DNA of 64,000 nucleotides from Gnetum montanum (GCA_015680685.1 MNCI01034009.1:1270088-1334087), one strand, 5' to 3'; shown: positions 35,920 to 48,960, counted from the first letter of the stretch. Numbers and translations: made by a program. The notes: generated by a model not told the origin, from the letters alone.

Positions 35920-38900
35920 CTACAAGCTACTTCTAGCTTTCTTTTGAAGGATGTTTACAAATTGTGCTTTTACTGCATCTCTCCTAACTTTTCCTGTTGA
36001 AGTTGTTGGATAAAATCCTCTATGTAGACAAAACCTTTTTGGAACCTTAAACCTGCACAAAATGGTTTTTCGGCTAAAATGAAGTTCCAATTTTATAATT
36101 GCCTATTTTTTTATAGCAATAAAAAAATGTCAACTGTAGTTCATTATCTGTAGATTACCTACCCAGAAAGTCCATGCTCCTTGCAAAAGAATTTTAAATG
36201 CCTTGGTGACACAAATTTAATGTTATTGGAACTGATCATGCTGCTATCTTCAATCCATCTCCAATCATTTTTCACCTGAATGCTTGCTGTAACAATTTCA
36301 TTATATCTTGAATCAGGAGTTCCAAAAACCACTGCACACTTAATGCCCGGATGCTTCATTAGGACTTCCTCTACCTAGTTGAGGCAACCACAAAAAGAAT
36401 GCATGATATTCTCCCAAAATAAATTTACCATCAAACTACAATTTTGTATTATGTTCACTGATATATTCTTTAGATATTGAGCAGAATTAAATTTCAGTTT
36501 TTTTTTTTTTTAAAGTTCAAAAACCTTTTGTACTTCAGAACAAATCAATCAAATGAAACAAATAAACCATAAATCTGCAGTTTGCAAGACCCAAGTTTTA
36601 GCTGAACCTTGAGCATAAAAATTGCACGTAGAGATTTTTGGTAAGGAAACTCCAAACATGTTGCATAAGTAAATTGAAGATTAAAAATGAAAATACCAAA
36701 AGGGAATTGAGGACTGCAATGCAGAGATTCATTTGCGATGACACTTGCTCTCTGAAACTGCATTGGAATGTACTCAAAAATCAAAAAACAAAGTCTAAAT
36801 TTTGTGGATATACCTCTGAAGGAAAAATATTTTCTCCACCACTCTTAATCATGTCCTTTGATCGACCAAGAAGCCACAATTGCCTTTGATCATCGATCCA
36901 TCCAAGGTCACTTGTAATAAACCATCCGTTTTTGTTAAAAGCTTTTAAAGTTGCTTGCTGTTGGTTCCAGTACTTATGCATGACATGAGGACCCTTTGTT
37001 AATATCTTTCCTGCTGTATATAACTTCCCATCGTATGAGATTTGATGGTCTTCTTCTATCTGAATCTCAACATGTGGGGCCACTTGACCTACACAAACTC
37101 CTGCATTCTTATGCCTAGAATTTCTCTCATCAGGCAAAACCAGTGAAACCTCTTTCAAAGCTGGATCATATAGGATTATGAATGTCAATGATGAGGAAGT
37201 CTCTGTCATGCCTTTTTATGCACATCCAAAAGGAGTAAATTACTAAAGTAGACTAGGCCATAAACTGAGAACAGAATAGAGTACTTATAATATACAAACT
37301 AAAATCATAAGTCGGCCAACCATAAGCAGAAAAGAGTTTTGCTGTTGGAAAAATTTTAATGACATTTTGGAGAAGCTGTTGCGAGAGAGTTCCTCCTCCA
37401 TTGAGTATCTTTCTCATACTTGCAAAGAGTAGCTGGGTTCCTGTTGCATTAGACCTAGTAAACAGAGGAACAAGAATAAGGTGAGCAAGATAGGTCGTTT
37501 GGCACTGTTTTCATATTTAAGTCAGTTACTGGAGTAACTTTGAGATACGGAGACACAAATATATAATTTTTAATTGCATCTTTCTTAATATTTCTGATAA
37601 GATGATTTTAATGACCACACTTGAGCCATGTGTGTAGGCCTTACATTTGCCTGCAGTAAGCAACAATATCGGAGAGCATGGTTGGGACGAAAATTGTTGA
37701 GGATACAGAGTATTTATCTATTGCATCCACAACGGCATCAGCTTGAAATTTAGGCAAGAATATATTGCATGCACCAGCATATACAAAAGCCAGTGCTGAA
37801 GATATGCCTCCAATATGGCATAGAGGGGTAGTGTGAAGATATACCTAGAAACCATAAACAAAATGTACACTAAAATTGTATGCAAAAACCTACATTTTCT
37901 CAACAAAAATAAATGGAAATTAAATTAAGAACATACGTCACTACAGTTATAACCAAGAACTGCAATTTTGGCTAGTGATTGAACAATAAGGGCATTGTGA
38001 CTAAGTGCAGCACCTTTGGGACGCCCAGTTGTTCCTGCACACATTAAAATTATATCAATTTTAATTAAGAAGACTAAATATTCTTTTCGGTAATGAGGGA
38101 CCGAGGGGAGACACACCTGATGTGAAGCAAATTATTGCTGTGAAGTCTGGTGCCCAATGGAATTTCAGTGCATTACATTCTTGTGCAAGTTCCCTTATGT
38201 ATTCTGTACAAATCACTGCAATTTCTTTCTTGTTTCTTCCAATTCCATCAAACAGAAATCTAAAATGCCATAAAGCTGGCAGACTGGAGCAAGAAAAATC
38301 CATGAATACTCACAGTGGGTGTGCTTAAGTTCTGATTTGGAACCAATGAAGACCTCATATCTTAGGTCTTTAAGCCTGATGGCAAACTGAGAAGACCAAC
38401 CCAAGGTGTGGCTGTCCAAAACAACCATTACAGCATTTACAATGCCTGCTGCATAGCATGCCTCCTCAAAACTCTGGAAATAGTTTCAATTGACATCCAA
38501 ACGAGTCATGAATAGAATTCCTATTTCCAAATAGTGCAGCATTCAACAAACAGAAAACCAGACTTACCCATCGGTGATTTAGGGGTGCTATGATCCCCCC
38601 GGCACAAATTACAGCAAATAGCCATTCCAAATACAAGTCACTGCACAATTCATGATCAATGAACCACTGAAAATAAAAGCTATTGAAAAGAAAGAATTGC
38701 GTTCATAAACAATAGATTAATAAGGTTTCTTGTAACTTAATAATCAGGAAATATATATGAGCTCCTCTTTCATCGTATATACATCAATGGACAATTTAGG
38801 TGTACTATCAAAGCAATGATAGCACGGATTGGGAAAAGAGTACGAGACCACCCATAGTTACTGCATCATACTGTATCTGAATTATGTAGGAAATTTATAC

Positions 38901-39220
38901 ACTCAGTCCTCTTGAAGCATCAGTTACAATCTCAATGTGGTCGGTAATTGGAGCTACTACATATTGTAATCCAGCTAAATTAGTCACTTTATATTTAAAC
39001 ACTGAAACAGGTTTGGTTCTAATGGGTATACACACCTGTTAAGTGCTGCAATGGCGACAACTTCCCCATTTTTAAGTCCAAGCTGTTGCAGCCCATTAGC
39101 CAATGTTGCCACTCTCTGCAAGAACTCATTCCCAGTTGTAACTTTAGAGGAATAAATGGCAAAAGGTCTGCTTCCTCGAATTGCAGGAAGAAGAGTAAGA
39201 GCATGCCCAATGTGACTCAT
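35920..39220 (-). CDS. AAE14: AAE14: 2-succinylbenzoate-CoA ligase, ten exons
   Basis: The product activates o-succinylbenzoate to its CoA ester (MenE step) in phylloquinone (vitamin K1) synthesis, via an acyl-AMP intermediate. Coding exons on the minus strand: 39220-39036, 38640-38568, 38473-38314, 38215-38117, 38034-37937, 37844-37645, 37454-37321, 37211-36814, 36374-36163, 36052-35920. All nine introns (82-439 bp) are GT-AG and all phases join, giving 563 residues (Arabidopsis AAE14 is about 560). Motifs: ATP-binding TSGTTGRPKG at 171-180 (across an exon junction), YGMTE at 316-320, TSD at 416-418 (usual TGD, so one change), GRSKDMIKSGGEN at about 432-444, catalytic Lys541 in TSTGKVRRD. 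It ends SSL, a plant peroxisome (PTS1-type) tripeptide as I recall for Arabidopsis AAE14. I chose the start because M-S-H-I-G-H aligns with the family N-terminus; an upstream in-frame stop precedes it. No frame breaks, so probably functional. Confidence 0.93.
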
Positions 39221-42200
39221 CGTATTGCTCAGCAGGTCGTAAATCCTCTGACCGTAAATTCTTGCCTTACCCTCTTCTTATGCATAAAGTAGGAAACTAA
39301 ACCCTGTCCAGTGTCTGCAACCATGGATAATACTGGTTGAATAATCTGAATTGATCTACAGGTCAGAGAGTTTTTTATGATAAATACTGTCATGTTGTGC
39401 TCAAAGCTCTATGATAACCATAGATGTGATGATAAGGAAATTGTGGATGACATTTGTCACATTCGGTGATGTCAACAATTTCATCCAGCAAATCAAACTA
39501 ATTTCACACTTTTTGGCTTACGAGTCTCCCCTATTCACAGATGTAGGATAAAAGCTTACAAGGACAAAGTTCTGGTATCTAACATTTAAGAGTCAGAGGT
39601 GCCTTAGGAATATAGCTACTCTTATTTGTTTTCTTCTTGCTATTTAATAGTGCTATTGATGTTGTTTTGTCCACCAAACCTATTTTCGGAAGTTAAAAAA
39701 AATAAAAGCAAATCCATAAAGACGTTTTCCTTGCATAGGTGAACGCCTATCCCCTGGATTCCTGGAATCACAGCTTTAAATGGAAACGATCTTTAAAAAT
39801 TCAAAATTCTATATCATTCGTGTTATTTTGTCAAACTGAATACAAAAAATAGTCAATATTTTAAAAAACTTTTAAAGTTTTGACCAATTTATGTGAACAA
39901 TTAGGTACTAGCTTAGTAGCTTAGTGGTAAGACTTTAACTTGAAAGCCTAAATCATGGGTTGGGTTCAATTTGATGAACAATGCTAAGTTATAAAATTCT
40001 AATTAGACTATATATCTTGATATATACCTATATTATAATTATTTCAAAGTTCTAGTGAAATTCTGCTTAAAAGAAATTAAAAAACAAAAACACCAAGAAA
40101 AACACTTACATGTACATTGCAAAGAAAAAAAAGTGTAACATTTAAAAATCCATACACCGTCAATGGTTGGTTATGTGGTAGAAATTACCAAATGATACTG
40201 GATTTGCACCAAAAGTTCAAAATTTTGAGGCACTTGCAGGGAAAAACCTGCAAATTGCACCTCCGGCGATGAATGATTAGTCACCCTAGTTACAACGGGG
40301 ACGCCAGCTCCATTGTGAAAATTCATTGGACAAGGTCAAACGTAGATTCAAAAATTAATGGTAACCGAAGCAAAGTTTCCAAAGAATCTCTGTTATTTCG
40401 TTGAACCCTTGCCTTTTTGTTTTGTTATTTTATCCCAGCCGCTACCTACATAAGTTCAGGTCGGAGAACTCCTTTTGCGTCCCGATTGGGTATTCATGCA
40501 CCCCATTTGACCCATACATGGCCATCGGTGCCATAGACTTTTGTCCTCATATTTGAAAAAAATATACCCCTTTCAAAAGCGCATATTTGAAAAAAAATAT
40601 ATCCCTTTCAAACGCGTCCATTTCTTTTTTGTGCTTGTTTTCTGGGGGCAATCATTTTACTATCTGCTGCCAGTTAGGTTTTTCTTTGCACAGCATGTAA
40701 AGGCCGAAGCTGCGGCAACCAAAAAGGAAAAGACTCTGGATACCTCCCAATCCCATTCATATTCATTTTTTCTAGGTTTTCTCTGCTAGCAAATTTTAGA
40801 TCAGATTTATTGCAATATCAAAATGTTTGCGACAAAATTTTGCAATATCTGCAACTTGTTTTTTCCTTTTCGTAAATTCTTGTGTATTAACAGTTGTGCA
40901 TTGATATTTGATGATTTTGTTATGGATTTTTCAAATTTTGATGTTTATAAAATTAAATAGGTAGATAACTAGATATTATTGCACTAAAAAGGGTCACTGA
41001 AAATAGACTATCTGGAATAAATAATCCAACGGGTTATAGGGAAGTAACAGAGAGTGCTCCCAAGGCAAGCCATGGACAATATCGGGATCTATCGCATCCC
41101 TACTGTTTCTAATTTAAAGGTTTATACATTTATTTGTGAATTTAAGTTTGGATGATTCTAAATATGACGAAAGAAACGCATATTCTGGATCCAAGCATGA
41201 CCTGTTCATGTTATCTTAGGGGTTGGGATCCCACCCTAAACCAGCACCTTGCATTTAGTCCGGATATACGTACGCAACTCCTAGATCCTTGCTTTGAGCA
41301 ACGTATTTGCTACATTTGTGATTAGAACACAATTCTTGTTTATTCTGTCAGCCTCTTCGGTTTAAAATAGTCTTGCTATTACAGTATTAAATAAATGAAG
41401 ACGAATTTTTGGTTCATTTGCGGGTAATTTTACCACTGCTGTGGTTGAATTCTAAGGTTACAAATTTTACTTTACTTTTTTCATTTTTATAATTATGTGT
41501 ATGTGAATTTTGAAGTCCAAGGATAATCATTTTAGCCTTATATCAATTATATAGGTTCATGATATGAATTCTTTTCTCCATTAAGAATCAAATAAAAGTT
41601 AATACTCTTATCTTGGATGTCTTTCTTTTTGCTTGTAAATCAAGTATATTTAAGTTTACCTTTTTGTTGGTTATCCTCAATTTTAAATTAAGGAAACATT
41701 CTTTGCTTTGGTTTGAAAATGTAATATCATGCTATGAAAAAGTGACTAGTTTAATGGGTTGCAAATAATTGAAGAACTAGTTATTATGAGTCGTAAGGCC
41801 CTGCTCTGTGTTGTTCAACCTTCCTAAAACAATGATCCTTTGTAAGGTAAGTTTCATACGTAGACTCTGGTTGATAACATTTCAATTAGATATAATTAGC
41901 AGTAAAGTACAACCAAGCCTTGAAAACTATGCACATAATTTTTAAAGTTACTTATATTTGGAATAAAGTGCAAGTAGTCACATACTGGCATTTAACGTCA
42001 TAAGCTTTACAATAAGTAGCTTGGACACGGATTTATAAAATGCAACACAATTAAAAATTTTGAAATGCACTATTACAATAAAGTGCAAGAACTTTGAAAG
42101 GAACAAAATCATGGAATTATTGAACAAACTAATAGACAGTTAGATAGAGGCATACATGCTAGTGATTGGAAATAAAATGTTCAAAAAAATGTGGTATATA

Positions 42201-42579
42201 ATAAGATTTTGATTAGTTGAGCTTTAAATGAACTTAACCACTTTGTCTAGATTACTAAGAACTTTCTTGACATTGTCTCTGGTTCTACAACATTTGCACG
42301 AAGTTCTTATTTTGGGGAATTTTTCATCAATTTGGAGGTTGAATTTTCTTGTAGCTTCCAAAGAGCACTAAACCATGAAGCATATGGCACAAGAACAATG
42401 TTTGGAAACCCAAATTCTTGGCCATTAAAGTATAGACTATTGTTTTGGGCCAAAATGCCTTCCTGAATGGTGAGGGATTTCACTAATGTTGCCTTTGCCT
42501 TTTCATATGATCAAAGCAACGCCCTCATCAAACATCTACATAAACACATCAGCAAAAATAACTAGTATTCAAAACCCTT
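39221..42579. other. Upstream region of AAE14, no other supported gene
   Basis: AT-rich, apparently unique DNA. It contains the SINE-like copy at 39903-40050. I found no clear TATA box for AAE14 within the first 200 bp on the minus strand. Small open frames (for example 40541-40789) show no family resemblance. Confidence 0.45.
39903..40050 (+). repeat. tRNA-derived SINE-like repeat, right copy
   Basis: Box-A-like TAGCTTAGTGGTAAGAC at 39917-39933 and box-B-like GGGTTCAATTT at 39962-39972, separated by about 28 bp, are the spacing of a tRNA-type internal Pol III promoter. The stretch has no tRNA cloverleaf continuation; instead it runs into 'gatgaacaatgctaagttataaaa', also present in the left copy at 35115-35145. 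Confidence 0.5.
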
Positions 42580-43488
42580 TGATGAGTGGCGAGGTACCCC
42601 TACACTCAACCATATGAAACAAGCGTTGCACGCGCGATCCGGTCGAACTCCGCAGATGGACTAGTTGTGACACCTAGATAGTTAGTCTTAGGTCGCAGTT
42701 CACTGTCTTCCCACCTGGACTAGTCTTGTACTTGTCACGTATGGTTTAGTCCAGATGAGGTGTATGATGTGTTCCTAATCTATGCTACTCCTGAAGGCAA
42801 TGGAAAAGAATATTAACTAAGCTAAGCTAGGAGGGAAAGGGTAAGATAATCTAATCTAGCCTAAGTGCGACGAGCAACCGATTCCTTGATCAACCATACA
42901 CATCTTGGACCTTGTGCACGACTACCACTGGGACTACCAAGCGTAGATCCTAGGTACGCCATTGGGATTACCAAGCGTAGATCCCAAATACGCCATTGGG
43001 TTACCAAGCGTAGATCCTAGCTACACCACTGGGCTACCAAGCAGTCACACTTAAATGCTCGTAATCAAGTTGTACTCGTTCTGCGTTCTAGGAGTTTAAG
43101 GGTGAGAGAGAGAAAACAGTAAATAACATTAAATAAATAAACAAATAAATAAATAACAAAGTGAATGTTGCAATGATGAAGTAATCTCGATCTTTATTGT
43201 CGGTCATGTGCTTGTCCAAGTACAACACACTCGAATAAAGATACTATACAATTACATTCATCACACTGCGGGTAGACACGGAAAAAAATATAACTCTGGA
43301 GGGATCAAACTGCCAGAGCTTCGCTACTCTAAAACTAGGATGAGAAATGAGGGGAGTACCGCCTCTTATTTATAGATTTGGCAGTGGACCACGATATTGT
43401 GTACGTGATATTGCATGGGATGCGATATCATGACGGCCGCGATATCGCATACGCGATATTGCGATGTATGCGATATCGTGTCTCATCA
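42580..43488 (-). repeat. Solo LTR with target duplication CCCTT
   Basis: A single reverse-oriented LTR of 909 bp, from TGATGAGTGGCGAGGTACCCC to TGTCTCATCA, with no internal sequence on either side. Flanks CCCTT at 42575-42579 and 43489-43493 are identical. It has a minus-strand TATA box (CTATAAATAAG, 43365-43375) and U3 palindromes GCGATATCGC at 43391-43481. It represents an element lost by LTR-LTR recombination. Confidence 0.88.
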
Positions 43489-43877
43489 CCCTTGAAACAC
43501 ATGGTTAAACTATACATAGACATGCCATGGCCATGTAAGGGTCCATGGAAATGATGGTCTTGACACATGTGGATCAGGGTCAACGAGGGTGCATTAATAC
43601 TCTTATCAAGACCAAAAAGGAGTTCACCAAATGAATGTGTGGGTTATCATTTTCTGCTCATGAAGTGTGTGTGGGCATGTTGCCCTTGTAGTGCCTCGTG
43701 CTATGCAAGGAATCGATTCCAACTCCATGTAGGAGTCCACTAAGTTTGAACTTTAGGTGTTTACTTAACCACCCTGAACCAATGGCCAACAACTTTTCAC
43801 CAACTTAGCAATGTGTCTTCTCTTTTCTAGAAATTCATTAGGAAGAGCCCATAAAAGAGCTTGGTTCCTATCATACC
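43489..43877. other. Unassigned DNA between the solo LTR and element F
   Basis: No gene, repeat or family match recognised. Confidence 0.5.
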
Positions 43878-45083
43878 TGATGAGTCACCAAAGAAGTGAC
43901 TCGATATCAGACCCATGATATCAGACCCTCAATATTGGACACGCGATATCGGATGAGCCAAGCGACATTGGACACACGATGTCGGAGCTTGTCTCATTGG
44001 CTATAAATAAGAGACAGGGGTGCTTAGTCTTGGGGGGTAGTTTTTCAATCCCTTAGCCAAACTCTTGTAGTTTTTCTATTCTAGAGTTAGAATTATTTCT
44101 GAGTGCCCATAGTAGGAGTCAGAGTGAACAGATCTTTATTCCAGCATTGTGTACCTGAGCACACCTTGTGTCCAGAAATAAAGACAAACTTTGTGATAAA
44201 CATTGCAACATTCAGTATAGCTTAATTATTGCATTTAATGTTGTTTACTATTATTTGATGCTTTTAGTAGTTAATTAATGTTATTTCCATAGAATTATTA
44301 ATTATCGATTATCAATGAATTAGCATACTCAGCATGACCACTTCGAACATACATGGAACACTTGGTAACCTAGTAACAACTAGTGTTGGTAATCCCAATA
44401 ATGTTACATTGGTTCATGATGTGTCCAGAGAGTGGGAACGGATGTTGGTGTTAGGATTTGATTCACATTAGAGTTACAAAACCCATTAGTTAATTAAATC
44501 TTTTCATTGCACACACTTAGTAGACCAAGATAGAAAATATAAAAGAAAAACATAAAAATCATACACCTCAAGTTTACTTAATCATACAATTGTGCCTTAC
44601 AAGTAAGCTTGAGAAGACAATGACTACATAACTCATCCTTGTTCTACGTAGGTGCATAAGCACTTAATCCTCAGAGTTCAACTGGATCGTGCATGAATTC
44701 TTGTATTTGTATGGTTGGGCATAGGGGTACCTTGCTGCTCATCATTGGCACCATTGCCAGGGATTTTGTTGTTTGTGTGCTAATTAGAACTTAGGAAATC
44801 TTTCCATCGTTAGAATGAACCCTTAGAGTTAACTATCCTACACTCACTGGAAATGCGTATCACATACTAAGTAATCAATCATGTCTCCTTCTTCTTATGA
44901 GAGTGCTTCAACAACTAGGTCTAATACCATGAACAATCGGAGGCGGGGTGCACATGATGATCTGCCAGTGCCCCAACAGTTTCGCATAGTATATGCTCAT
45001 CCTGATGAGTATGTACCAGACTTTACCTTTATCCTCCACCAGGATGGATAGCTGTGATGGCATGATTTAGAAGGCAACATAGT
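43878..45083 (+). mobile_element. Element F: 5' LTR and start of gag, interrupted by element G
   Basis: LTR 43878-44744 (TGATGAGTCACC ... TGCTGCTCATCA), primer-binding site TTGGCACCATTGCCAGGGA at 44745-44763, and gag start at ATG 44881 with SPSSYES and HPDEYVPDFTFIL, as in C (24676). The gag is cut at 45083, in the codons before 'gttccctct' of C, where the LTR of G begins. The rest of F is not found in the window. U3 words: GATATCAGACCC, GCGATATCGG, ACATTGG, CGATGTCGG at 43901-43985; TATA at 44001-44009. Confidence 0.75.
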
Positions 45084-47735
45084 TGATGAATCATGTTTTG
45101 CCAGGCCTCGATATCGGATCCTTGATATCGAGTATGCGATATCATAGCCTGGATAATGATATCGAATACATGATATCATGATTCCTATGTAGGCCTATAA
45201 ATACCATGTTCAGGCGCATAGGAAAAGGGGGGAGTTAGAAAGTGTTAGACTAGAGTATTTTTGCCAGTTTTTAATTCATTTCAGTTCTTTCCCCAGTGCA
45301 TGTCTATAGTGTGATGATTGTAATTGTACAGAACCTTTATTTGAGTGTGACGTATTTGGACATGCACATGACTAGCAATAAAGATCGAGATTACTCCATC
45401 ATTGCAGCATTCACTTAGTTTTAATTGTTTAATTGTTATTGTTATTTATTGTTTTCTTAGTTAATATTTCTTTACTGTCATTTACTATTTTTGTTGTTAA
45501 ATGCAGAATGAGTACGACTTAGTACGAACATTCACGTGTAATTACTTGGTAACCCAGTAGCGTATTTAGGAGTGCTCAAGTAATGTGCACTTGGTAATCC
45601 CAGAATTAGTATTTGAGGTCCAAGATGTGCACAGATGATTAAGGATGGATGCTCATCGCACTTAGGCTAGTTTAGATTTTACTTCTTATCACCTATTAGC
45701 TCAAAATAAGATTATTTTCCATTGTCTCTAGGAGTAGCGCTAGTTTAGGATCACATCATTTGCCTCACTCTAAACTAAACCATATGTGACCAACTAAATA
45801 CTAGTCCAAGTGGGACGATAGCAAATTGCGATCAACATGTAACTATCTAGATACCACAACTAGTCTATTTGCAAAGTTTGACTGGATCGTGCGTGAATGC
45901 TTGTATTCGTATGGTTGAGTGTAGGGGTACCTAGCCACTTATCATTGGCATTATTGCCAGGGACGGTGCTAGTTATTTAGATTAGTTATATCATACAAGA
46001 TTGTTATAACAAAGTGTTAATGATATATCTTTTAGAAAAGAAATTAATTTTAATTAAGTTACACACGATTCACAATAATGTCTCTCTCACAAGAGTATGG
46101 TAATGCAACAACCAGTGAGGCAATTCATTGGAGAACCAACAAAATTTATGATGAAGACGAAGTTTGGAGTACTCAATCTTATGCAGGGATCTCCTATGTA
46201 CATAAACAAAGACAACATCATCCCAACTCACAAATTCATAAGCTACCTAGTGATGATGAACCCCTGCTAGCGAGTAAGAGCCTAATGCATATACAAGAGG
46301 TTATTCGAATATCACGCAAGCATCGTAAGGAAAGCCGTCTACCTAGGCTTGATTTAAATAAATTTTCCAAGTTTTCAGGAGGCTATGATTTAGATCTGCA
46401 ACATCATTTACAAGCCTTCCATGATGTCTGTGTGTGGAACAATATTGATAATGGATGGCAAAAACTGAAGCTCTTTTCTACGACACTTATTGGCCAAGAA
46501 AAAGTATGGTACAAGTCCTTAAACCAAAATTAATTCGACGTTGGCTAACAATGGTAGAACTCTTCACTGAAAGATATCAAGCCTATGCAAGAGTGTCAGC
46601 CTTGAGGAGACAAATCCAAGATTTGAAACAAGCACAACATGAGCCCTTGGACATGGCCTTAGAAAGATATTACTCTTTGTTAAACAAATGCCTAGGCCAT
46701 GGGTTCTCTGAGGAAAGGCTAATGTATTACATCATGGATGGGATTCATAATAAAATAAGGGAGACCCTAGGGATGTATGCTTAAGGTCAACTATACGAGC
46801 TACAAGCCCACCAATTCCAAGATCTTATTAAGCGGGTAGCAAAAGAAGAAGGAGAAATAGCTAAATGGGAGAATGTTGAAAAATCTCAACAGGACCAAGC
46901 TCTTGAAGTAAAAAAGGTACATAATCATAAAGAGGAGAAATCAACTCACCCCGAGGAGGTGAAACCATTTTTATCTTTTCCAATACTACAATCACTAGAT
47001 GAAATTGAGGCAAAGGTCAATAAGATGACAGAATGGGTACATGAAAAATGCGGAGAATATGCCAACATTATTAGAGGTGAAACTATGCCAAATCAAGAAA
47101 TAGGATAAGACACCACACAAATTAGAATGAAGGGTTGAAGACAATAAGAATAGGAGCTCAACTACTAATCATACATATCAATGTAATGTTTCCCTATACG
47201 ATCACCCCAAAGGCCAATGCCCAGTCTTGTCACATTTACATGAGCATTGGAGAGGAATTTCACATCCAAATTTCATACAAAAATATTGTGTTCAACCACA
47301 GTGGCAAAAATCCTAGTCGTGGGGGAGGCCACTATCAAACTGGTCATATCCTTCATATCATCTGAACCCAAGCCCTTATCATGTTCAGCATCCTGTTCCC
47401 CCAATTGTGTCAACATCCTCTACTTCACCACATCGTTATCATTTTTCCAAGTACTATCCACCCATCTCCTCTCCAACAAGATCACCACCTCATGTTCCTT
47501 ATACTTCCCCTTACTCTCAATATTCTCATCCTTCACCACCTTCTACATCGCCACCAATAGTACCAGAAAGTTTTACACCATAGCACCAACCCATGAACGT
47601 TACTTGTGCTGCTACTATCAACAGTAGTAGAGGTCCTCCACAACTTCAAAAGTGTCCTTTCTTTAGGCATGACTGACGAAAGAGATAGCACAGTTCTAAA
47701 ACCACTGCATCCTCTAACAGAACACGACACTCATG
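45084..47735 (+). mobile_element. Element G: 5' LTR and gag, 3' truncated
   Basis: LTR 45084-45944 (TGATGAATCATG ... CCACTTATCA) with GATATCG palindromes at 45109-45180 and a TATA box at 45193-45203. Primer-binding site TTGGCATTATTGCCAGGGA at 45945-45963. Gag from 46078. Similarity to the gag of B and D ends near 47735, where element H sequence takes over. Confidence 0.75.
46078..47735 (+). pseudogene. Element G gag
   Basis: Reads as 46078-46533, then, after a +1 shift near 46530-46560, 46555-47107. The capsid domain includes FSGGYDLDLQHHLQAFHDV, GWQKLKLFSTTL, then WLTMVELFTERYQAY and MDGIHNKIRETLG. It continues as a Glu/Lys-rich helix (46800-47100) and a Pro/Tyr/His/Ser-rich tail with KCPFF near 47660. 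This copy lacks the insertion found in the gag of B, so it serves as the empty-site reference for element C. The domain places it with plant retrotransposon gag proteins. Confidence 0.75.
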
Positions 47736-48149
47736 GCTTGTTGAGGCCTAAAATCAACACCAACGTGCTTACTTTAACAATGCATGTGCATATTTAGGTG
47801 AATTTTTATTACATTGCTTTCCTTCATTTTGTGCATATTGACTTCATTATGATAGATGCGACTTGACGTTTTTCTGGTTGTTTTTGTAGGACTTTCGTAG
47901 GAATATAACATGAACACATACAAGCATCTTCATTCACCTTTGGTCCTTACTAGGCCCCATGGTAATCTCACATGATGCATTGACCCACAATTCCTAGACC
48001 TTGAGCCCATATCCTACTATAAATACATAACATCTATAGAGGCACCACTAGACTAGCTAGACAATCTAGTTAAGGCTCTAGATCTAAAGGTAGTTGACAT
48101 CACTAAGGATCCCCTCGTTGAAATCCCTATAGCAACACCTAGTAGTGAG

Positions 48150-48540
48150 ATAAAGACATTGAAACTTAGTTCTTTGCTAGATCCTCAACATGCCCAGAAT
48201 ATCATTAGAGTGCTCAACAACAACATTAAGGCATTTGCATGATCTTACGATGACATGCTAGGCCTAGATCCTTATATAGTGTAACATAACATAATCCTCA
48301 ATTCCAATTTAAAATTCATTAAGCACACAACCATGTAGATGACTTGGAACTTGCACTTAAATACTATCTAAAACACGAACTTAGGTTAAATCCAAAAAAA
48401 TGTATTTTCAACATTAAAATAGGTCAGATGCTTAGTTTCATAGTATCTAAAGCAGGTATATGCGTAGACCCTAATAAGGTTAAGGTCATTATCGAATTAG
48501 CACCATTGGCTAACCTTAAGGAAATATAAGGGTTGTAGGG
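48150..48540 (+). pseudogene. Element H pol: reverse transcriptase ends with the middle deleted
   Basis: The upstream part has the Tat-lineage entry IKTLKLSSLLDPQ and then SYDDMLGLDPYIV, normally followed by the RT fingers. About 25 codons later the sequence is already DLELALKYYLKHELRLNPKK, IGQMLSFIVSKAGI and VDPNKVK, the part after the YxDD active site. The fingers and palm with the catalytic aspartates are absent. Confidence 0.65.
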
Positions 48541-48689
48541 TAGATTATAATTCATATGCAAGTTTATCGTGTAGTTGACCAACAAGTTGCAACCAATGCA
48601 ACATTTGTTCAAAAAGGGAGTCCACTTTCAATGGACAACTCAATGCTAAGAGGCATTTGACAACCTTAAATAGGAGCTAGCTCAACTTC

Positions 48690-48960
48690 CAATGGTCTAC
48701 CCTCTACAAGGAGATAAATCCTTCTACATCTGCCTTGCTACCTTTGATATGTTCATTTCTTCTCTATTTTGTCAAAAGTGGAATGATGGCACAAAGGTCC
48801 TAGTATACTACTTAAGCCATGCATTGGTTGCCTATGAAGTAAAGTATAACGATGTGGAAAAGAATTATCTTGCCTTAGTCTTTGCACTTAAAAAGTGGAG
48901 GCACTATCTTTTCCACAACCAAGTCAACATCATCTGTAAGAGTAATGTACTCTAAGTGAT
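48690..48960 (+). pseudogene. Element H RNase H (Ty3 type)
   Basis: Open stretch with SFYICLATFDMFISSLFCQK, VLVYYLSHALVAYEVKYNDV, EKNYLALVFALKKWRHYLF, the usual Ty3/gypsy RNase H order, ending ICKSNVL before a stop. It follows the RT connection region with one frame break. Confidence 0.7.

Noticed and set aside
38213-38314. A frameshift in AAE14 near 38300
   Set aside because: A 98-bp GT-AG intron (38313-38216) restores the frame and family length, so the apparent shift is a splice junction.
39903-39975. A tRNA gene
   Set aside because: Box-A- and box-B-like words are present, but there is no acceptor stem or anticodon arm; a SINE-like repeat fits better.
40541-40789. 82-residue plus-strand frame upstream of AAE14
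   Set aside because: No family resemblance, Phe/Lys-rich by composition, and no repeat or context support.
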